From Schleiferilactobacillus harbinensis DSM 16991 (GTDB lineage: Bacteria; Bacillota; Bacilli; Lactobacillales; Lactobacillaceae): DNA of 34,220 nt. Below the pieces are notes generated by a model. That model was given only the letters and a program-made list of their open reading frames with translations. It was not told the DNA's origin and made no database searches. Positions 18,853 through 29,117 of the stretch are shown here, one piece after another; position 1 is the stretch's first letter, and each line of letters starts with the position of its first letter. The stretch is taken from the NCBI RefSeq assembly GCF_000425885.1, contig NZ_AUEH01000036.1, positions 1-34,220 on the forward strand. The letters are read 5' to 3'. The position numbers and the translations under genes were made by a program.

Positions 18853-19503
18853 ATGATGATGATCTTTGGCGGTTTAACGGGAGCGTGTTGGGCGTCTTTT
18901 CTCTTATGCCAAGCATGGCGCAGTACGCAAAACGGGCCGCAGCCGGCTCGGTCGTTCTGCCCAGCCTGCCGCGGCCCGATCGCGGGCTACGATAATATTC
19001 CGGTACTCAGTTTCTTGATCCTGCGCGGCCGCTGCCGGCAATGCCGAACAGCAATTGATCCGCTGGGGTGGTACGGCGAAATTGCGGGCCTGGTGGGCGG
19101 CAGTCTAGTCATCCGCCAACCGCCCAGCGTCATTACCTTCGCAGTGCTGCTCAGCATCCTTGCCGCCAGTGATCTCTACCGGTACAGCTTCACCGACGGC
19201 TGGTTCTGGATCGGCGCCACGGTCTGTTTAGCCTGCGCCTGGCAAACCCTCCACTGGCTGCCCGCCGCTCTCATCTTCGCTGCTGGTATCTTACCCGTGT
19301 ACTACCACAAACTTGGTGACGGTGATTGGGAAGTCATCACCCTCGCCGCCCTGCTTTTCGGCCTAACCCCAGTGCTGCTCTGGCTACTCGTCGCCAGCGG
19401 TTTGGGGATTGTCTTGATTCTGCTACGGCGGGGCAACCAGCACCAGCCACTGCCTTTTTTACCGGTCCTGTTTATCTCCTTGCTAGTACTGATCAGTCGC
19501 TAA
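18853..19503 (+). CDS. comC: Type IV prepilin peptidase (A24 family, ComC-like)
   Basis: A 216-residue polytopic membrane protease, the only plus-strand gene in the window. The N-terminal cytosolic loop has two CxxC pairs ([15 protein letters not shown] and CRQC), the zinc-binding element of bifunctional prepilin peptidase/methyltransferases, but the loop is short, as in ComC proteins. The catalytic aspartates are in ASDLYRYSF and in LGDGDWEV, the GxGD motif of family A24. At least six hydrophobic segments follow. The start is ATG 18853, six bases after GAGGTG; an in-frame ATG at 18835 would place that ribosome site inside the gene. It would process ComGC-type pseudopilins for DNA uptake; no other competence gene is nearby. 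It is convergent with rpoC. Confidence 0.88.
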   Translation: MMMIFGGLTGACWASFLLCQAWRSTQNGPQPARSFCPACRGPIAGYDNIPVLSFLILRGRCRQCRTAIDPLGWYGEIAGLVGGSLVIRQPPSVITFAVLLSILAASDLYRYSFTDGWFWIGATVCLACAWQTLHWLPAALIFAAGILPVYYHKLGDGDWEVITLAALLFGLTPVLLWLLVASGLGIVLILLRRGNQHQPLPFLPVLFISLLVLISR

Positions 19504-19526
19504 CAGATGGTAAATTTAGCAGGCTA

Positions 19527-19737
19527 TCTAGTGCCAATGCGTAGCAAGCGGAGGCGGATGGGGCTCAGCCATGGGAACAACACGGCGGCTTTGCCGCCGA
19601 TGTTGTTAGGCGATTTTGAGACCGCGAAGCGGGCTCAAAACGCCGTCATGGCTAGCTACGCCTGCGGCTTCGCACTTGCTGCGCTTCGCCAGCCCCATCC
19701 GCCGCAGCTTGCGGAGCATTGGCACGGCGGTGCTAGA
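19527..19737. repeat. ~211-bp multi-branched palindromic element
   Basis: A non-coding block between the convergent comC and rpoC genes can be folded almost completely. The outer helix is GTGCCAATGC (19531-19540) with GCATTGGCAC (19716-19725); a 3x3 loop; GCAAGC (19544-19549) with GCTTGC (19707-19712); another 3x3 loop; GGCGGATGGGGCT (19553-19565) with AGCCCCATCCGCC (19691-19703). Inside, AGCCATG (19567-19573) pairs with CATGGCT (19647-19653) and encloses two long hairpins (19576-19607, 14 bp with a TTT loop; 19609-19644, 14 bp with a GAA loop). A side branch at 19654-19690 holds short hairpins. TCTAG/CTAGA flank the block. I count 64 base pairs in 195 nt. It may be a palindromic mobile repeat (MITE-like), a structured RNA, or an unusual transcription barrier. 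I do not recognise a named family. Confidence 0.85.
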
Positions 19738-19743
19738 CGGACG

Positions 19744-19779
19744 AAAAAAGCACGTCACCAATTTACGATGACGTGCTTT
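19744..19779 (-). terminator. Rho-independent terminator of rpoBC
   Basis: On the minus strand AAAGCACGTCA pairs with TGACGTGCTTT (loop about 10 nt), followed by TTTTTTCG. It lies 14 bp after the rpoC stop. The stem is symmetric, but the plus-strand side has only TTTCTCCC, so termination of comC transcripts here would be weaker. Confidence 0.92.
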
Positions 19780-19793
19780 CTCCCAAAAAACTA

Positions 19794-22700
19794 TTACTTA
19801 TCCGAATCCTTAGGCTTCGTCGCCGTCTTCGTCGCCGAAATCGACGGATCATCGTCCGGTGCAGTGCCATCGGCAGCCGTACCATCACTGGCCGACTGAC
19901 GCTTCATCTGCGCCTCGATATCGGAAATGGAATAAACACTCTCCGGCTTCTCGCCGACAGTCTTCGGTTCCATCTCGCGGTACTTCGCCATCCCGGTACC
20001 AGCCGGAATGATCTTCCCGATGATGACGTTCTCCTTCAACCCGATCAACGGGTCGTTCTTGCCCCGGATCGATGCGTCGGTCAATACCCGAGTCGTTTCC
20101 TGGAAGGACGCAGCAGACAAGAAGCTGTTGGTCTCCAGGGCAGCCTTGGTGATCCCGAGCAGTACCGGCCGCGCAGTGGCGGGGATACTCCCCTTGATCA
20201 GGGTTTGCCGGTTCTGTTCGCCGAAATCAGCGATATCGAGCAAGGTACCCGGCAGAATGTCGGTGTCGCCCGGATCCATGACCCGCACCTTCTGGAGCAT
20301 CTGGCGAATCATGACTTCGATATGCTTATCGCTGATATCCACACCCTGCATCCGGTATACCTTCTGGACTTCATCCAGCAGGTAGTTCTCGGTAGTCAGC
20401 GCATCGCGGACCTTGATCAGTTCCTTCGGGTCGATCGAACCAACGGTCAGCTTGTCACCACGATGGACGTGGTCGCCTTCTTTGACCGTGACACTGGACG
20501 CGTAAGGCACACTGTAAGTCCGGGTATCGGTCTTCCCTTCCACGGTGATCTCCCGGGTATGTTCAGCCGGATTCTCATCAATGGCCGTGATCTCACCAGT
20601 GACTTCAGTAATGACCGACAGACCTTTAGGATTCCGCGCTTCAACAATTTCTTGTACACGGGGAAGCCCTTGGGTAATATCTTCGCCGCCGGCAACACCG
20701 CCGGTATGGAAGTTCCGCATGGTCAGCTGGGTACCAGGTTCGCCGATGGACTGTGCAGCAACTGTACCGACTGCTTCGCCGACTTCGACTTCTTCACCAG
20801 TAGCCAAGTTCCGGCCATAGCAGCGACGGCAGACACCATGCTGCGTGTTGCAGGTGAAGACGGAACGAATCGTGACACTTTCAACACCAGCGTCAATGAT
20901 CTTTTCAGCCAGGTCTTCGTCGATCAGGGTATTCTTCGGGGCGATGACTTCGCCCGTCTTAGGATCCATGACCGCCTTCATCGTGAACCGGCCGAAGATC
21001 CGGTCGTGGAGCGGTTCAATCATTTCGTTACCTTCACGAATGGCCGAAACCTTCACACCGCGATCCGTACCACAGTCCTCTTCACGGACAATGACGTCTT
21101 GGGCCACGTCGACCAGCCGCCGGGTCAAATACCCGGAGTTGGCGGTCTTCAAGGCCGTATCGGTCATACCCTTCCGGGCACCGTGAGTGGACATGAACAT
21201 TTCCATGACGGACAAGCCTTCACGGAAGTTCGAGGTAACCGGGACTTCCATCATCCCGCCGTTCGGCGCGGCCATCAGGCCCCGCATCCCAGCCAGCTGA
21301 GTGAAGTTAGAAATGTTACCCCGGGCACCGGAATCACTCATCATGGAGATGGGGTTCGCCGGATCGAAACTATCGATCAAGCGTTGTTGAATGGTGTCCT
21401 TGGCTTCATTCCAGATGCTGATGATCCGGTTATGGCGTTCCTCGTCGGTAATCAAGCCCCGCCGGAACTGCTTGGAAACCGTCGCTACCTTTTTGTGGGC
21501 ATCGTCAACGATTTCCTGCTTATCAGCCAATTCCGGTACATCGGCGATCCCGACTGTGATCCCGGACAACGTGGAGATGGTGTAACCCAAAGTCTTCATG
21601 TCATCCAGCAATTCGCTGGTCCGTTGTACCTTATAGATCTTGAATACTTGGGCAATGATATCGCTCAGGTAGCCCTTCTTAAACGGCTGAATCAATTCTG
21701 CGTTATCCAAATAATCATGGATATCTTGCCCCGCCTTCAGGAAGTACTTATCGGGTACCCCGTTGGTCAGGTTCTCAGTCGTCGGCTCGTTCAAATAAGG
21801 GAAGTCATCGGGCAGAATCTCGTTGAAGAGAATCTTGCCGATGCTGGTCACCAGAATCTGGTGGCGCTGGGCGTCCGTGAACGGCTTCTGCTTCAAACCG
21901 TCAATCGCTAACCCAACCCGAGTGTGGTAGTGAACCTTGCCGGTACGATAAGCCATGACGGCTTCATTCGTATCCTTGAAGATCATCCCTTCACCGCGGC
22001 GGCCCTTATCTTCCAGCGTCAGGTAGTAGTTCCCCAATACGACGTCCTGAGACGGCGTAACGATGGGCTTGCCATCCTTAGGCGCCAGAATATGGTGGGC
22101 AGCCATCATCAGCATCCGCGCTTCAGCTTGGGCTTCATCAGACAGCGGTACGTGGATCGCCATCTGATCCCCATCGAAGTCGGCGTTGTAAGCTTCACAA
22201 GCAAGGGGATGGAGACGAATGGATTTACCATCAACCAGTACCGGCTCAAAGGCTTGGATCCCCAAACGGTGCAATGTCGGGGCCCGGTTCAACAGAACCG
22301 GCCGCTCCTTGATCACATCTTCGAGGACGTCCCAGACGTCGTCGTTTTGCCGTTCGATTTGGCGCTTGGCGTTCTTGATGTTGGAGGCCAAGTTGCGCTT
22401 GACCAGTTCCCGCATGACATAGGGCTTGAATAATTCCAGGGCCATTTCCCGGGGTACCCCGCACTGATAGAACTTCAGTGTCGGGCCGACATCGATAACG
22501 GACCGGCCAGAGTAGTCAACCCGCTTGCCCAGCAAGTTCTGCCGGAACCGGCCTTGCTTACCCTTCAGCATATGGGACAGGGACTTGAGCGGACGGTTAC
22601 CCGGACCAGTCACTGGCCGACCGCGCCGGCCATTATCAATCAGCGCGTCAACGGCTTCTTGGAGCATCCGCTTTTCGTTTTGGACGATAATGTTCGGGGC

Positions 22701-23525
22701 ATGCAGGTCAAGCAGGCGCTTCAACCGATTATTACGGTTGATGACCCGGCGATACAGATCATTCAAGTCAGAGGTGGCAAACCGGCCGCCTTCGAGTTGA
22801 ACCATCGGCCGCAGATCCGGCGGGATCACCGGAATGACATCCATCACCATCCATTCCGGCTTGTTGCCGGATTCCAGGAAGGCATCCAGAATGTCCAACC
22901 GGCGGATCGAGCGGGTCCGCTTTTGGCCAGAAGCCGTCTTGAGCTCTTCCTTAAGTTCAACGACTTCCTTTTGTAAATCAACATCGCGCAACAGTTCCTT
23001 GACGGCTTCTGCACCCATCTTGGCGTTAAAGCTGTCGCCGAATTGTTCACGCTTCTCGCGGTATTCCCGTTCTGTAAGCAACTGCTTCTTTTCCAGATCA
23101 GAATCACCAGGATCGATGACGACGTAGGAAGCGAAGTAGATGATTTCTTCCAGTGCCCGAGGGGACATGTCGAGTACCAAGCCCATCCGAGAAGGGATGC
23201 CCTTGAAGTACCAGATGTGGGAAACAGGAGCGGCCAATTCAATATGGCCCATGCGTTCCCGGCGAACCTTGGAGCGGGTCACTTCGACGCCGCACCGGTC
23301 GCAGACAATGCCCTTATACCGAATCCGCTTGTACTTGCCGCAGGCACATTCCCAGTCCTTGGTCGGACCGAAAATACGCTCGTCGAACAAGCCATCGCGC
23401 TCGGGCTTCAACGTCCGGTAGTTGATGGTTTCCGGCTTCTTAACTTCTCCGTAAGACCACGAACGGATCTTATCCGGAGACGCCAAGCCGATTTGCATGC
23501 TTTCAAATTTATTGACGTCTATCAA
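19794..23525 (-). CDS. rpoC: DNA-directed RNA polymerase subunit beta'
   Basis: A 1243-residue beta' subunit. The N-terminal zinc site has CACG and CDRC (about residues 60-78), the catalytic Mg-binding loop is NADFDGDQM (447-455), the second zinc site is in [13 protein letters not shown], and the conserved [16 protein letters not shown] segment follows. The tail (about 35 residues) is low-complexity, rich in Asp, Thr and Lys, as in many lactobacilli. The start is TTG 23525, with AGGAGG seven bases upstream, giving the family start [21 protein letters not shown]. It is 11 bp downstream of rpoB, co-transcribed with it and closed by its own terminator. The str operon (rpsL-rpsG-fusA), which often follows, is not present in this window. 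Confidence 0.98.
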   Translation of the reverse strand: MIDVNKFESMQIGLASPDKIRSWSYGEVKKPETINYRTLKPERDGLFDERIFGPTKDWECACGKYKRIRYKGIVCDRCGVEVTRSKVRRERMGHIELAAPVSHIWYFKGIPSRMGLVLDMSPRALEEIIYFASYVVIDPGDSDLEKKQLLTEREYREKREQFGDSFNAKMGAEAVKELLRDVDLQKEVVELKEELKTASGQKRTRSIRRLDILDAFLESGNKPEWMVMDVIPVIPPDLRPMVQLEGGRFATSDLNDLYRRVINRNNRLKRLLDLHAPNIIVQNEKRMLQEAVDALIDNGRRGRPVTGPGNRPLKSLSHMLKGKQGRFRQNLLGKRVDYSGRSVIDVGPTLKFYQCGVPREMALELFKPYVMRELVKRNLASNIKNAKRQIERQNDDVWDVLEDVIKERPVLLNRAPTLHRLGIQAFEPVLVDGKSIRLHPLACEAYNADFDGDQMAIHVPLSDEAQAEARMLMMAAHHILAPKDGKPIVTPSQDVVLGNYYLTLEDKGRRGEGMIFKDTNEAVMAYRTGKVHYHTRVGLAIDGLKQKPFTDAQRHQILVTSIGKILFNEILPDDFPYLNEPTTENLTNGVPDKYFLKAGQDIHDYLDNAELIQPFKKGYLSDIIAQVFKIYKVQRTSELLDDMKTLGYTISTLSGITVGIADVPELADKQEIVDDAHKKVATVSKQFRRGLITDEERHNRIISIWNEAKDTIQQRLIDSFDPANPISMMSDSGARGNISNFTQLAGMRGLMAAPNGGMMEVPVTSNFREGLSVMEMFMSTHGARKGMTDTALKTANSGYLTRRLVDVAQDVIVREEDCGTDRGVKVSAIREGNEMIEPLHDRIFGRFTMKAVMDPKTGEVIAPKNTLIDEDLAEKIIDAGVESVTIRSVFTCNTQHGVCRRCYGRNLATGEEVEVGEAVGTVAAQSIGEPGTQLTMRNFHTGGVAGGEDITQGLPRVQEIVEARNPKGLSVITEVTGEITAIDENPAEHTREITVEGKTDTRTYSVPYASSVTVKEGDHVHRGDKLTVGSIDPKELIKVRDALTTENYLLDEVQKVYRMQGVDISDKHIEVMIRQMLQKVRVMDPGDTDILPGTLLDIADFGEQNRQTLIKGSIPATARPVLLGITKAALETNSFLSAASFQETTRVLTDASIRGKNDPLIGLKENVIIGKIIPAGTGMAKYREMEPKTVGEKPESVYSISDIEAQMKRQSASDGTAADGTAPDDDPSISATKTATKPKDSDK

Positions 23526-23536
23526 TGCGTGCCCTC

Positions 23537-26500
23537 CTACTTGTTGTCGTTGGTACTATCCTTCGCAGCTGGTGCACTCTTGCCATCAGTCGCAGCGGCG
23601 GTTGCTTTCGCAGCATCCTCTTCGGCCTTCTTAGCTTCCTGCTCCGCAGCATATTTGGACAGTGCATCGACGTTCAGTACGTCATCATCGTCATCGTCCA
23701 TGTCCCGCAGCTCGATTTCGTTCTTATGACTGTCCAGGACCTTCATATCCAGACCCAGGGCTTGCAATTCCTTAACCAGTACCCGGAAGGATTCCGGTAC
23801 CCCCGGCTTAGGAATCGGGTCGCCCTTCACGATGGCTTCATAGGTCTTGACCCGGCCCACGACATCATCGGACTTGTAAGTCAGGATTTCTTGCAGGGTA
23901 TAAGCTGCCCCGTAAGCTTCCAAAGCCCAAACTTCCATTTCCCCGAAACGCTGACCACCGAACTGAGCTTTACCACCCAGCGGCTGCTGCGTCACTAAGG
24001 AGTACGGTCCGATGGAACGGGCATGGATCTTATCATCAACCATGTGGGCCAGTTTGAGGTAATACATCACCCCAACGGCGATCCGGTTATCAAACGGTTC
24101 ACCCGTACGGCCATCGTAAAGGATGGACTTGGCGTCAGACGCCATGCCGGCCTCTTTGACCGTTGCCCACAGATCTTCATCCCGCACACCATCGAATACT
24201 GGTGTGGCCACATGAATGCCTAAGTTCCGAGCGGCCATGCCCAGGTGCAATTCCAGCACCTGACCAATGTTCATCCGGGACGGCACACCCATGGGGTTCA
24301 ACAGAATGTCAACCGGGGTACCATCAGGCAAGTACGGCATGTCTTCTTCAGGAACAACGATGGACACTGTCCCCTTGTTACCATGCCGGCCGGCCATCTT
24401 ATCGCCGACTTGGATCTTCCGCTTCTGAGCGATATAAACCCGCACCAGCATATTCACACCAGGGGACAGCTCATCGCCGGCCTCCCGGGTGAAGATTTTG
24501 ACGTCTTGGATAATACCGCCGCCGCCATGGGGTACTTTCAAGGATGTATCCCGCACTTCACGGGCCTTTTCCCCAAAGATGGCATGGAGCAAGCGATCTT
24601 CCGCGGACAGTTCGGTCATTCCCTTGGGGGTGACCTTGCCGACTAAGATATCGCCGTCGCGGACTTCGGCACCGATCCGGACGATCCCGAATTCGTCCAA
24701 GTCCTTCAGCGCGTCTTCACCGACGTTGGGAATTTCACGGGTGATTTCTTCCGGTCCCAGTTTGGTGTCCCGCGCTTCGGATTCATATTCTTCAATATGG
24801 ATCGAAGTGTAGACATCATCCTTAACCAGCCGTTCGCTCAAGACAACCGCGTCTTCGTAGTTGTACATGTTCCAAGTCATGAAGGCAATCAGCGGGTTTT
24901 GGCCTAAGGCTAACTCGCCGTTCTCCATGGCCGGCCCATCGGCGATCACTTCGCGGTCGTCGATCTTGTCGCCCTTGCGGACGATTGGCCGCTGGTTGTA
25001 GCTCTTACCAGAATTAGACCGGCGGAACTTCGTCAATTTGTACTTATCCAGGGCCCCGTCTTCGCGGCGGACCCGGATTTCCTTGGCATCAACGAATTCG
25101 ACCGTGCCGGCATGTTCAGCCAGCATCGCGGTCCCCGAGTCATGGGCGGCCACATATTCCATCCCGGTACCGACTAACGGCGCGTGGGGATTGATCAGCG
25201 GCACAGCCTGCCGCTGCATGTTGGCACCCATCAGGGCCCGGTTGGAGTCATCGTTTTCCAAGAATGGAATACAAGCGGAGGCAACAGAGACAACCTGCTT
25301 GGGTGAAACGTCCATGTAGTCGACGTTGTCCGGGCTGGTTTCAATGTTGTCATCCTTGTGCCGGGCCAAAACCGTCTTGTCCCGGAAAGAACCGTCATCG
25401 TTCAAGACCGAGTTGGCCTGGGCAACGATGTAGTTATCTTCTTCGTCGGCGGTCAAGTAGTCGATCTTATCGGTCACCTTGTGGGTTTCCCAAGAAACCC
25501 GACGGTATGGGCTTTCGATAAAGCCATACTTATTCACCCGGGCATACGTGGCCAGGTTGTTGATCAAGCCGATGTTCGGGCCTTCAGGGGTTTCAATGGG
25601 ACACATCCGGCCGTAATGCGTATAGTGGACATCCCGCACTTCGTAACCGGCCCGATCCCGGGTCAAACCACCCGGTCCAAGGGCGGACAAACGCCGCTTG
25701 TGGGTCAATTCGGCTAGGGGGTTGTTCTGGTCCATGAACTGGGACAGTTGGGAGGACCCGAAAAATTCCTTAACAGCCGCAACGACCGGCCGAATGTTGA
25801 TCAATTGCTGGGGGGTCACGGTATTAGCGTCTTGAATCGACATCCGTTCCCGCACGACCCGCTCCATCCGGGCTAACCCGATACGGAACTGGTTCTGGAG
25901 CAATTCGCCCACGGAACGAATCCGCCGGTTGCCCAAGTGGTCGATATCATCCGTCGTGCCAATGCCTTCTTGCAGATTTAAGAAGTAGTTGACAGAGGAG
26001 AAAATGTCAGCCGGGGTCACGTGCTTGGTCTTAGGATCAATATGACCGTTGCCGATCATGTTAACTTCCCGTTCCGGATCCGTCTTGGAATAAACCTTGA
26101 CGATTTGGAGGACCATCGGATCAGTCACAACGCCGTCTTCAGAGGGCGTATACGTGATCGTCTTGAAGTCATCCCGATCCAGATAAGGCGCCAATTTGGC
26201 CATAACTTTGCGATCGATCAAGTCGCCCTTATTGGCAATGACTTCGCCAGTATCCGGATCAGCCAAGGTTTCAGCCAGGGTTTGGTCCAGCAGGCGGGTC
26301 TTCAGGTTTAATTTCTTATTGAACTTGTACCGGCCAACGGCTGCTGTATCGTAGCGCTTGGGATCAAAGAAGCGGGCATACAGCAAAGACCGGGAACTGT
26401 CGGCTGTCTTCGGTTCGCCGGGGCGCAACCGTTCATAGACATCCTTCAAGGCCTCATCGACCCGCGGATCTTCTGTATTCTTGTGAATATCCTTTTCCAG

Positions 26501-27160
26501 CGTCAGCATCAGGGATTCAGAATCACCGAGAATGTCGATGATGTCGGAATCAGAGCCGAAGCCCAGGGCCCGCAGCAATACCGTGATGGGCAGCTTCCGG
26601 GTGCGATCGATGCGGACGTAAGCAATATCCTTGGCGTCTGTCTCGTATTCGAGCCAAGCCCCGCGGTTGGGGATCACTGTGGTGCCCCATGTCGTCCGTG
26701 AGTTCTTGTCGACTTGTGAATTGAAATAAACGCCGGGAGAACGCACCAACTGGGAAACGATCACTCGCTCCGCCCCGTTGATGATGAATGTCCCCTGCTC
26801 GGTCATTAACGGGAAGTCACCGAAGAAGACATCCTGGGATTTAATTTCCCCGGTGTCGTGGTTGGTGAGCCGTAATGTAACGTGCAGCGGTGCAGAGTAA
26901 TTGGCATCGTGCTGGCGTGCTTCTTCTACCGTATACTTGGGTTCCAGCAGCTTGTATCCTTGATACTCCAAGGATAACTTGCCTTGGAAATCGTCGATGG
27001 GCATAATGTCATCGAACATTTCCTTCAAGCCTTCGTCCAAGAACCATTGATAAGAATTCGATTGAATTTCGATCAGGTTAGGCAGATCCAGTACTTCCTT
27101 GATGCGCGCATAACTTCTGCGGGTGCGGTGTTTACCATATTTCACTAAATGACCTGACAA
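23537..27160 (-). CDS. rpoB: DNA-directed RNA polymerase subunit beta
   Basis: A 1207-residue beta subunit. Landmarks are [18 protein letters not shown] at the start, the rifampicin-binding region (about residues 465-500: [16 protein letters not shown], then [20 protein letters not shown]), [30 protein letters not shown] and the C-terminal [21 protein letters not shown]. The rifampicin-region residues at the main resistance positions (Asp of FMDQ, His of THKRR, Ser of RLSALG) are wild-type. The start is TTG 27160, eight bases after GAGGGG, giving the family start (M)SGHLVKYG; a GTG at 27169 would overlap the ribosome site. The C-terminal tail is Asp/Glu then Ala/Lys-rich. It is preceded by a structured leader with its own promoter. 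Confidence 0.98.
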   Translation of the reverse strand: MSGHLVKYGKHRTRRSYARIKEVLDLPNLIEIQSNSYQWFLDEGLKEMFDDIMPIDDFQGKLSLEYQGYKLLEPKYTVEEARQHDANYSAPLHVTLRLTNHDTGEIKSQDVFFGDFPLMTEQGTFIINGAERVIVSQLVRSPGVYFNSQVDKNSRTTWGTTVIPNRGAWLEYETDAKDIAYVRIDRTRKLPITVLLRALGFGSDSDIIDILGDSESLMLTLEKDIHKNTEDPRVDEALKDVYERLRPGEPKTADSSRSLLYARFFDPKRYDTAAVGRYKFNKKLNLKTRLLDQTLAETLADPDTGEVIANKGDLIDRKVMAKLAPYLDRDDFKTITYTPSEDGVVTDPMVLQIVKVYSKTDPEREVNMIGNGHIDPKTKHVTPADIFSSVNYFLNLQEGIGTTDDIDHLGNRRIRSVGELLQNQFRIGLARMERVVRERMSIQDANTVTPQQLINIRPVVAAVKEFFGSSQLSQFMDQNNPLAELTHKRRLSALGPGGLTRDRAGYEVRDVHYTHYGRMCPIETPEGPNIGLINNLATYARVNKYGFIESPYRRVSWETHKVTDKIDYLTADEEDNYIVAQANSVLNDDGSFRDKTVLARHKDDNIETSPDNVDYMDVSPKQVVSVASACIPFLENDDSNRALMGANMQRQAVPLINPHAPLVGTGMEYVAAHDSGTAMLAEHAGTVEFVDAKEIRVRREDGALDKYKLTKFRRSNSGKSYNQRPIVRKGDKIDDREVIADGPAMENGELALGQNPLIAFMTWNMYNYEDAVVLSERLVKDDVYTSIHIEEYESEARDTKLGPEEITREIPNVGEDALKDLDEFGIVRIGAEVRDGDILVGKVTPKGMTELSAEDRLLHAIFGEKAREVRDTSLKVPHGGGGIIQDVKIFTREAGDELSPGVNMLVRVYIAQKRKIQVGDKMAGRHGNKGTVSIVVPEEDMPYLPDGTPVDILLNPMGVPSRMNIGQVLELHLGMAARNLGIHVATPVFDGVRDEDLWATVKEAGMASDAKSILYDGRTGEPFDNRIAVGVMYYLKLAHMVDDKIHARSIGPYSLVTQQPLGGKAQFGGQRFGEMEVWALEAYGAAYTLQEILTYKSDDVVGRVKTYEAIVKGDPIPKPGVPESFRVLVKELQALGLDMKVLDSHKNEIELRDMDDDDDDVLNVDALSKYAAEQEAKKAEEDAAKATAAATDGKSAPAAKDSTNDNK

Positions 27161-27257
27161 ATGATTCACCCCTCATAAGTTGTGACCCGAGCCGGCAGCG
27201 TAAATTGTTAAGGCTTTGTTAAGATCGCTGGTTTGTTCGGTTTTTGGGTAAAATAAA

Positions 27258-27294
27258 GGTCAAAAACAGTCCAGCTACCTGGTTGTTTTTGACC
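27258..27294 (-). ncRNA. Strong hairpin in the rpoB leader (attenuator or Lacto-rpoB-like structure)
   Basis: GGTCAAAAACA and TGTTTTTGACC form a perfect 11-bp stem. The loop contains CCAG/CTGG as a second stem. On the minus strand it is followed by TTTATTTT, so it has terminator form. A strong promoter lies 70-95 bp upstream of it (27363-27390) and rpoB starts about 100 bp downstream, so the hairpin would be transcribed in the rpoB 5' UTR. It could terminate the acetyltransferase transcript, attenuate rpoBC, or be part of the Lacto-rpoB RNA motif known from rpoB leaders of lactic acid bacteria. A direct repeat CTTAACAA occurs twice further down the leader. Confidence 0.6.
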
Positions 27295-27362
27295 ACTATT
27301 TTGCAAGTCCCGGACAATAGATCGCGACTCGCTTTTCCGACTCATAGACATATACTCTTACA

Positions 27363-27390
27363 AGTATACTCCGTAAATTCTAAAAGTCAA
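27363..27390 (-). promoter_or_regulatory. rpoB: Promoter of rpoBC
   Basis: On the minus strand TTGACT (27385-27390) and TATACT (27363-27368) are separated by 16 bp, each differing from consensus at one position. The -35 box overlaps the TGA stop of the acetyltransferase gene. Predicted transcription start near 27355 gives a leader of about 195 nt before the rpoB TTG start. Confidence 0.8.
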
Positions 27391-27830
27391 CCCACCCACT
27401 GCATCGTCAATTCTGCTTCACCGGTGGCGTCGTCCACCTGCCGGGCAATGGTGGTAAATTGCTGCTGGGCGTAGAACTGATAGGCGGGCTGATTCTTGAC
27501 GTAGACGTGCAGTGTGATACGCCGATGGTGCTGCTGCAGATAGCGGATCAGCGCGGTGCCGACACCGCGCTGCCGGCTGGCCTGATCCACGAAGAGCCCA
27601 GCCAGCTCATTACCCTGCATCCCGGCAAAGCCGAGGATCCGGCCTTGGTCGTCCACCGCGACAGTCACTTCGGCATCCGGCAGGGCTGCCAGCAGTGCGG
27701 CCTGATTCTTCTCCCAATATTCACTGGGAATGAAGTGATGGGCCTGCTGGTTACCGGCCAGCCAGATCTCACCCAACCGTTTCAGCTGGCTGGGCGTTAG
27801 ATTGTTTATTGTATGCACTGTGACCATCAT
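27387..27830 (-). CDS. GNAT-family N-acetyltransferase
   Basis: A 147-residue acetyltransferase. NQQAHHFIPSEYWEKN near residue 27-42 is typical of the YjaB-like subgroup. The acetyl-CoA binding motif A is LAGLFVDQASRQRGVGTALI (RxxGxG/A pattern, about residues 77-96), and the NQPAYQFYAQQQF segment is motif B. The acceptor (amine, protein or small molecule) is unknown. ATG 27830 has AGAAAGGTC as a modest ribosome site. The gap to the upstream U32 gene is 15 bp, so it is probably the third gene of the U32 operon, and its stop codon overlaps the rpoB -35 box. Confidence 0.85.
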   Translation of the reverse strand: MMVTVHTINNLTPSQLKRLGEIWLAGNQQAHHFIPSEYWEKNQAALLAALPDAEVTVAVDDQGRILGFAGMQGNELAGLFVDQASRQRGVGTALIRYLQQHHRRITLHVYVKNQPAYQFYAQQQFTTIARQVDDATGEAELTMQWVG

Positions 27831-27845
27831 TGTCGACCTTTCTGC

Positions 27846-29117
27846 TCACGCATGTTGAACAGCCTTCCGCTGGTGCGGCCGGCGTACCCGCTGACCACGG
27901 AGAAAATCGCCAGGCCGGACGGGATGCGGACAATGGAACGTGACGATCTGCATGGCGTGGGGTGCGCGATCAATGGCGTTGCCGTCTTCATCGAACAAAT
28001 CCTGCAGCGTCATCGCATAGTGAGTGAACCCAGGACCATAAAATTCAATGGGGTCGCCGATTCCAAAGTTGTTCCGCTGCTGAACCGTCACCGTCTGGGT
28101 GGCTACATCGTAAGCCTGAACTTCGCCAATGAAGCGGTACTGCGGCCGTTCCCGACCTTCGTCGAAAAGCTCATCCTGTTCCGTCGGGGTACCATAGTAA
28201 AAGCCAGTAGACATACCGCGCTGGGCAACTTTCCACAGGTCATCCACCCAAGCCGGATCCGTATGGTAATGTGCCGGATCGCGCATGTATGCATCCACTG
28301 CCGCGGAATAAACATTGGCCACCGTCGAGACGTAATGCACTGTCTTCATCCGCCCCTCAATTTTCAATGAATCCACGCCAGCATCGATCAAGTCCGGAAT
28401 ATGGTCGATCATGGCCATATCCACCGCACTCATGGAGAAGGCTTCTTTCTTCCCGTCTGGACCGACACTAGTCAGGTCGTTTTTCTGACCGAGCTGAGGC
28501 ATGTCAAATATATCGTACTTCCAGCGGCAGTTCTGGGCACAGCCGCCCCGGTTGGCATCCCGCAGCCCCATATGATTGGACAGCACACAGCGGCCGGAGT
28601 AGCCGATGCACATCGCCCCATGGATGAAGGCTTCGATCTGGATGTCCGTGTGCCGGCGCATTTCTTTGATTTCTTCAATCCCGACTTCCCGAGCCAAGAC
28701 GACCCGTTCCAAGCCCTCATCCTGCCAGAAATTCAAGGTTTCCCAGTTGCAGGAAGACGCCTGGGTAGATAGATGAATCGCTAAGCCTGGGGCGGCCAAG
28801 ACGCAGGTCTGGATCAATGCTGGATCGGAAACGATCACAGCGTCAACACCGGTTTCCTGCACATGCTGGAAGAATTCCTCAGCCCCGGGCAAGTTGCCCT
28901 CGTGGGCGACGATGTTGGCCGCCACATAGACCTTGGCGTGGCGAGCATGGGCGTACTCGACGCCTGCCCGCATCTGGTCGAAGGAGAAATTCCCCGCCCG
29001 CGTCCGCAAGCCATAGGCGTCGCCGCCGATATAGACCGCGTCGGCCCCGTAGTCAATGGCCACCTGCAATTTTTCTAACGTCCCGGCTGGGGCAAGTACC
29101 TCTGGTCTTTTTATCAT
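27846..29117 (-). CDS. trhP2: U32-family protein, tRNA uridine 5-hydroxylation (TrhP2/YrrO-like)
   Basis: A 423-residue U32 protein. The N-terminal barrel starts RPEVLAPAGTLEKLQVAIDY and contains GADAVYIGGDAYGLR. The family signature EAFIHGAMCIGYSGRC (about residues 163-178) is followed by a cysteine-rich segment (RGGCAQNCRW) that can bind an Fe-S cluster, and a C-terminal domain ends FLRGQRVRRPHQRKAV. Although named peptidase U32, the YegQ/YrrO branch acts in prephenate-dependent 5-hydroxylation of wobble uridine in tRNA. The start ATG 29117 directly follows the TAA of the partner gene with no spacer. The pairing of a ~307- and a ~423-residue U32 gene is the same as in Bacillus yrrN-yrrO, supporting a two-subunit function. 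Confidence 0.9.
   Translation of the reverse strand: MIKRPEVLAPAGTLEKLQVAIDYGADAVYIGGDAYGLRTRAGNFSFDQMRAGVEYAHARHAKVYVAANIVAHEGNLPGAEEFFQHVQETGVDAVIVSDPALIQTCVLAAPGLAIHLSTQASSCNWETLNFWQDEGLERVVLAREVGIEEIKEMRRHTDIQIEAFIHGAMCIGYSGRCVLSNHMGLRDANRGGCAQNCRWKYDIFDMPQLGQKNDLTSVGPDGKKEAFSMSAVDMAMIDHIPDLIDAGVDSLKIEGRMKTVHYVSTVANVYSAAVDAYMRDPAHYHTDPAWVDDLWKVAQRGMSTGFYYGTPTEQDELFDEGRERPQYRFIGEVQAYDVATQTVTVQQRNNFGIGDPIEFYGPGFTHYAMTLQDLFDEDGNAIDRAPHAMQIVTFHCPHPVRPGDFLRGQRVRRPHQRKAVQHA

Noticed and set aside
19507-19899. 130-codon plus-strand frame across the palindromic element
   Set aside because: It runs through the stem-loops and the rpoC terminator into rpoC antisense sequence. Its length follows from the inverted-repeat composition, and there is no ribosome site.
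19773-21911. Long open frame (about 710 codons) on the plus strand opposite rpoC
   Set aside because: It is exactly antisense to the conserved rpoC frame, has no ribosome site, and its composition is the mirror of rpoC codons. No family similarity is seen.
25681-25800. Possible rifampicin-resistance changes in RpoB
   Set aside because: The key residues in FMDQNNP, THKRR and RLSALGPGG match the sensitive consensus; no known resistance substitution is seen.
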